DNA from: Ischnura elegans
Taxonomy: Eukaryota; Arthropoda; Insecta; Odonata; Coenagrionidae
Assembly (NCBI RefSeq): GCF_921293095.1
Contig: NC_060253.1
Location: 97,853,073-97,917,072, forward strand
Direction: 5' to 3'
Length of the DNA: 64,000 nucleotides
The notes below the pieces were generated by a model, which saw only the letters and a list, made by a program, of their open reading frames with translations, did no database searches and was not told the origin of the DNA. This document shows positions 58,394 to 64,000 of the stretch, piece by piece. How positions within the stretch are numbered: position 1 is the stretch's first letter; each line of letters begins with the position of its first letter. Both the position numbers and the translations under genes were made by a program.

Positions 58394-58636
58394 TGTTTGG
58401 GTATTGAATTATAGTGGACTGTATTAATTTAAATGCTGGTTTGTTATCAGGATTCTTTTAATGAAATTACACTAGTAAGAAGAGCACAAAGTGAACTAAA
58501 TGATCTTGAAAGGATTGGGAACTGTCCCACACGTCCACCCGAGACGAATGCGCGAGGCTGACTGACCACGAGACTGACTCCCTTGGCCGGCCGGAGTGAG
58601 CGCATGGATACAAACAAAAGAAATAGTTCCTCAACA
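58394..58636 (-). repeat. 5' LTR of the BEL/Pao element
   Basis: 243 bases, TGTTG...AAACA on the element strand. By eye it is identical to the other LTR. The element promoter should lie here. Confidence 0.95.
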
Positions 58637-58641
58637 CTAAT

Positions 58642-61600
58642 AAAACATTAATATGCACTTTCAGATTACAATTCATTATATTATGTTTAAGAAATATTTA
58701 ATAAAATATATAAATACACTTTTACTCAGATAATTTTGATGCGTAATCTCCTGTGGCTTGGTGGGATTTGTTTAATTTATAATACGAAGAAATTCCTCGA
58801 AATATCGCCTGAATATTTTTATTTCAAGTATTTTATACCATCATTTGTAAGAAGTATTGTGAAAACGCCGAGAATAAGTAATTTATTTCTAACGCGTCAT
58901 TTTAATCAGATACCTATAACCATGGATATCTTACCAAATACAGATAATAGTGAGGTATCCAATTGTGATTAAAATCGGCCATGTTAATTTATTTGAGTTA
59001 ATGAGTGTCAGAAGCTTGGCAATTCTTAGTGAAGGGCTCTTAATGCTGTTATTTTAGCGTAGTGCGTGTTTCTTTCCTCTCCGATGTCGTTCCCTCCATT
59101 TTCTCTTCACTCCTCTTCCACTTCGCTTTCACGCAAGCATGCCACCCGGTCATTTTCTCGCCCTCCCCTCATTTTCACAGCAAGTGACCGTAATTTCCAA
59201 TTACTCGCCGTATTTTCCTCTTGAGCAGATAAGAGCTTGCCACCATCAAATCTTGTTACCTTAAAAATACCTCAACGCACCAAAACATGGTAGGTGTACG
59301 TGAATTAAGACGTAGTGTATACTATGAACAAAGGTAGGTTTTTTTTATGAATTTTGCGTAGGATTACTTCCGGGCAATGCCTTTGGAAGTTTGAAATTAT
59401 AGAAATTAGTTACCAGTTACTGTTAACTGACATCATATGAAGGATTAATTTTCAAATAAGAATAATTGATTGAGCGTTGAGTCAATCTTATTTGAAGTGA
59501 GTATACTTTGGTTACTGGAATTAAATCCCTTAATATATGCTGACTGAGAAGCCAACTGTGCCAATCTAGGTAGAATGGGAAATAATTTATCAGGCTTAGT
59601 TTCACCGAGCCTCAGGGTCAGCCTAGTATGACCTCTACGTGACTCCTTCGTTGTCTATTCACACGTGCTTGTTGATTATGGAGCTAAATTTTATTGGCTA
59701 ATACGAAAGCTCTTCATCAATTAATAAAACCATATGCACTCTCTTTGCTAGTATTACAGATGTGCAACGTAATATTTTGATTAGAAATGTACCTTTCGCT
59801 CAATGTTTTCTTTGGACCACATTGCTCCACATTACCAGAATAAGATAGCGAATAAACATAACTAATTGATGGTATCCATATGATCAGAATACGCGCAGAT
59901 AATCAAATCTAACACAAAATTTACCACTTGACTTTCCGGGGCAATTGAATGAACGAAGTAAATTTTTAAGGAATTAACCCAGATTATGCAGTTAGTTTGA
60001 CGTTTTTGGAGAAAAGCGAGGAATATAGAAATTTTATGCCAACAAAAAGGTACTTTTTTATCTATTTTTACGTATCGTCTCAAATAATTTTTCACGCAAA
60101 TTTTTGGATGTCGTAAGGCAGCCTATATTGTGTGTGTAAACATTCTGTGGAGACTCGTATACAGTTATCTGGGAATTATTGTTGATTTTAATATTAATAA
60201 GTTTTTGTAAATATGTTATATAAGAAATGATATTCTTATACACTAGTTGGGCTAAGATAGTAGGTAAAAGTTAGATATTTTGAAGCCATGCTAATTAGCT
60301 CATTAGATTAGTACAAGTCAACTGATTCGAGGTTATGAGTGATGGTAAATGTGACAAATATAAGGGTTAGTATTTATTGCATCGCTCTATGGACCACTGG
60401 AAGTTCATATTATTGCTTCTTACAGGAGATTTCCTAAAAAAGCTGCTCGGCATCGCTTAGAATCGTTTCATTGTTCATACCTTGAACAAAAGGCGTGCCG
60501 TATTGTACTCGAATGTATTTCTGCTGTAGTTCCTCTCCATCGAAGTTAACTAACGAAAGGGAAAGAAAGGGAAACCAACCCATTAGCGTGATGGGAACCC
60601 CGCCTTGTATCCTCTCACTGTAAGCCCCAGGGGACCAAGCGGTTTTCTGACCTTTTAATGGTGTGCCTCGCTGCGATCATGCTGTGCTATCATGGATTTC
60701 TGCCGGCCACAGCTCCGGCGCAAAATTCAGCCCGTTTCCGTCCCCTTCTTTTGTTATTTGTGCACCCTGTCAACATTGTTCGCCATTCACCATCCTTGAA
60801 TGCGCAGGGCCGGCTGAATGGGGTTTTCAAAAGGTACTCGTGGACTCGTTCTCAGAATACCGGTTCGTGTCGTGTCCAAGTTGGGTGTTCAGTAAGTTCT
60901 TTTGTGACGTGACTTGATTCAACCCCCTGCGAGTTAGTTATGAAGAAATCAGGACTACTCGTGACCTTTGCTATTGAAGTGCCGCGAGATTGGTCTGCCC
61001 CCCAGTGCAGAAAATATTTTCTTTTTTGCTTGTTAGGCAGCTGTTAAATTTTCACGAGTGAGGAATGAGAGGTCGTTATATCTGCCATTCTTGGCATGGA
61101 ATGCATCCTAAATGCATTTCATGCACTCTACCAATGCACAACGCGTAGTCATTATCTGAATCTAGGTCTCTGCAAAGGCTAGTTAGGAGTACCAAAGTAC
61201 ATAATGCAGCAATATACTGCCCATTAGGGATTTGTAGATTCAAAATAATTGCCGAAAGCCTAGCAGTATCGGATCGCTTTGATACGTATGCGCTGCAGTT
61301 TTACGTTAATGAATCTTCGTGCTAGTGACGATAATGAATCTTCGATCCTAGTGTGTGTGTCAAGTATGAAAACATTCCGTTCAAAAATGTTAAATGACTG
61401 AAATAATTAAAAATGTTTACGGGCGCTTCTTAATATATGTAAATTTTTGGTGTGACCTCCTTTTAAAAAAATATTTTGTAATAATTGTGGCGAAGCTGGA
61501 GTTGTCTACTTTTTTGAATTCTCAGGTCCTTCATTGATCCTCTATTAAAATATCTACGGGCCCCGCTCCTATTGATAGAGGGGCAATCCTCCTATTAGGC

Positions 61601-64000
61601 ATAACACATTTTTGTATTATAATGTTGACAATTGTTCTATATCTTACCATGCTCAAGTATCTACGTGTCTAAGTAATTAATTGATTAATTAATTAATTAA
61701 TTATTTTGAATTTACAAAGTATTTCTGGTGTTCTTAACTTTATTGTATGAAGAAATGGGAGGCATAAAAAAAAAGATCATTATCATAACGAATTGTAATA
61801 GTCTATATTTCAACTCCTAGCAGGTCTTATGTACCAAAAAAATGATAAAATGAGGTAGTACTGTGCATGAATACTCATCCATTATAATAGTTATTAACTA
61901 TACGGGTAATGACCATTCGCGAATCCACATTTAAAACATACATAAATAATGCATTGATCAAGGTGGTGAGTGATAATTACTGTTTTAAATATCAAAACCA
62001 ACTTTTGTAAGTGCGTGTCTAGAATATAAATACCGAGAAAAGATTCTTAACATATTGTGTATTTGGTTTATTGCATCTGTTGTGTATTTTATTGCATCTA
62101 TTATACATGACTTATTTGGTGGAAACACCTTTCAGGTATTCAATTTCATATCGTGACATTTGCAAATTTCTCTTCCTCAAGGGATTAATTTTTCGAAGAG
62201 TTGGAACCAACAGCAATTTTAAAAAAAATAGGAGGAAATAAAATATTTCTCGCTAATATAATAGTCTTATTCGACGTTTAACGTCAATTTTTAAAACCTA
62301 AACGTAATGGTGGCGCGGGGTAATAGAAACTAATCTTTTATCCCAATGACAGAGAAAGAAATAGTTGAAGATGAGGTAATAAAATAGCAAATCGAAAAAT
62401 GTATGTGTTTACGTTTAATTTAGGGAGTACCCAATAGACGATAAATATGGCCGACTGATGTAAAAGGAGTTGTGAACTTGGATCGGCGCAATCGGTAGAT
62501 CGTTGGCGGATAGGCTGGGAACAGCTAGGGTATACAAGTTCGTGTTATCGATGGAATAGCTTATGTTGGCGTGACTGAAGATATAATTGGTGCGAGAGAG
62601 AGTGGAGTTACTTGAGTAATATACCTTCAATTTCCAGCTCCACATGACGCTCTTTAGAATAGCCCTTAAATTGGAGAACCCTTATGATTAGGCCTTGAGA
62701 TGTGGTTCCCTTTGTGTTGAAGATGGGCAAATGGCGAAGTTTGTACTCGCGCCTACTACTCTCCCTAATTACACCCTTTAAGCCTAATTGCTAGTCTGTT
62801 ATGTGACGCAAACCTTAGATCTCGCAAGACTGACAACCGCATAGGATGTGGCTCATTGCTGCTCGTCTAAGAATAGTTCATCTGGGGCGTGTCGATAACT
62901 AATAGTTGCTGTCATTGATTTATTACGATTATTTTATTCATGGACTTTTTTCGCAGTTTGTTTACTAGTATTCTTGGAGAATTAACAATAAAACTACATG
63001 CAAAATATACATTAATTATTTATCTGCTCTGTGACATTTTCTGTTACTTAAGATTCGCGCAATGGATGCAATTCTTATGTGGGAAAATATTTGAAAGATT
63101 ATGAAGGCTTAGAGTAGTGACCAATTGCTTAGTTTTTTACATGCCATAGGTCCTTGAAAGATCTTACAAATCAATGAATTGAAATTGTGGGAGTTAAACT
63201 TGAGGAAACGTATTTCTACTTTTATGTTGCAACCGTGGGTCTTATTTGCCAGCGTGCTTCACCGCATTAAATTTAGAATGTCAATTGTTAATATGTTATT
63301 ACATTGAACTAGATCATGGCGTGCAATATGGCGATCATTTTTTCTCCACTTTTCCACCTTTTCTCCACCTTTCAGCTTTTTATGTTGCCCACACATGAAA
63401 GCTGACTTGTGGTTGAACCGACTTCGTAAAGTTATTGTTAGCAAAATAGAAATGTTCTATGGAAAATTTGAATACAACTAAAACCTTGTTCCCTTTCTTT
63501 TAGTTTAATTTGTTTTTTTTCCTGGTTCATCTCGGCTTACGGCTCCATTATTATTTCATAAATTACATTTGATTAAACGGTGTATCCTAAATCTATGTAC
63601 TATTGGATTTGCGCAGATAATTGCGATCATGTGATGACATTTTTTTTTCGTTAAGCCACGGCAACGTGCTAGAACAAAACGAGTGAAATTTTGATTGGGT
63701 CCACTCAGGAATTGAGTGAGTAAATATTTTAATGCAAATAAATTTTAATATGGGTTTTAAAATCACTTTATGAAATCAAAATAAAACTTATCATGGCAAT
63801 CTATAGAACAGTATAATTAAATTGAACGAGGGTAAGTGACGCATGTGACACCTATAATAACATTGGAATCTGCCCGTCGAAAGCTTTAACATAGCTCAAC
63901 TGCTATTGGTGTATTATTTATAATTTTTTATGATATTTCATGGAGTATAGGTCAATGTAAACCAAGTTATTGCCAGAGTTTCGATTTATTTAAAATCATC
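58642..64000. other. No supportable gene to the window end
   Basis: AT-rich. Two plus frames (60658-60912, 60663-60917) overlap out of phase and resemble no family. A short TTAA-type simple repeat lies at 61676-61706. Nothing else stands out. Confidence 0.4.
61676..61706. repeat. (ATTA)n microsatellite
   Basis: About seven tandem ATTA/TTAA units. Confidence 0.8.

Larger units (their letters stand above)
52580..58641 (-). mobile_element. Complete BEL/Pao LTR retrotransposon with target duplication
   Basis: The element itself is 52585-58636 (6052 bases), flanked by a perfect 5-base duplication CTAAT (52580-52584, 58637-58641). Both 243-base LTRs begin TG and end CA. A primer-binding-type TGGTCC starts three bases inside the 5' LTR. 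Gag and pol follow in the BEL order protease, reverse transcriptase, RNase H, integrase, with no envelope frame. LTR identity points to very recent insertion. The integrase frame is broken, so this copy is not self-sufficient as written. Confidence 0.97.

Noticed and set aside
58139..58414. Plus frame of 91 aa
   Set aside because: It overlaps the untranslated leader and LTR edge of the BEL/Pao element on the opposite strand.
60658..60917. Two out-of-phase plus frames of 84 aa
   Set aside because: Overlap in different phases, no domain, no splice support.
61676..61706. Possible CRISPR-like or regulatory array
   Set aside because: It is a simple ATTA microsatellite. No spaced repeats of CRISPR type exist in this eukaryotic window.

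Overview
The window is nuclear DNA from a metazoan with a repeat-dense, AT-rich genome, most likely an arthropod and probably an insect. The evidence is: spliced genes with GT-AG introns; a BEL/Pao LTR retrotransposon; Penelope-like, APE-type LINE and CR1-like LINE fragments; tRNA-derived SINEs; and hAT-, piggyBac- and pogo-like DNA transposons. I cannot name the species. There are no operons, ribosome binding sites or bacterial features.

Only two host-type genes can be supported. A small gene on the minus strand (coding 1744-2940) has a perfect Kozak start, two coding exons (67 aa), a poly(A) signal and a probable non-coding first exon. Its 5' flank is copied as a large inverted repeat (2992-3305 / 3581-3885). 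The second gene (coding 20924-23777, minus) has two coding exons and encodes a 217-aa protein with a charged N terminus and two transmembrane helices. I do not recognise either family.

From 4 to 20 kb the window is a stack of mobile elements inserted into one another. An old LINE (about 4990-9270, minus) carries a 279-bp hAT-like MITE with a clean 8-bp duplication and an 844-bp TTAA element. At 11.3-12.65 kb a tRNA-derived SINE is split by a MITE, which is split by a TTAA element, which holds a LINE tail; the MITE also holds a Penelope fragment. At 12.91-19.61 kb three TIR elements sit one inside another, and the innermost holds two MITEs and a second copy of the 844-bp TTAA element. That copy is itself split by a 2.19-kb TTAA element, and the first copy at 6.26 kb preserves the empty site.

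From 24 to 52 kb there are mostly unique AT-rich sequences with scattered small repeats: a Penelope fragment at 25.9 kb, a pogo-like MITE at 31.2 kb, a 62-bp hairpin at 34.2 kb and a foldback at 36.5 kb. Several GC-richer blocks have open frames that I cannot assign. At 52585-58636 lies a complete 6052-bp BEL/Pao element on the minus strand. Its LTRs appear identical and a 5-bp target duplication flanks it, so it is young, yet a frameshift splits its integrase. From 58.6 to 64 kb I find no supportable gene.
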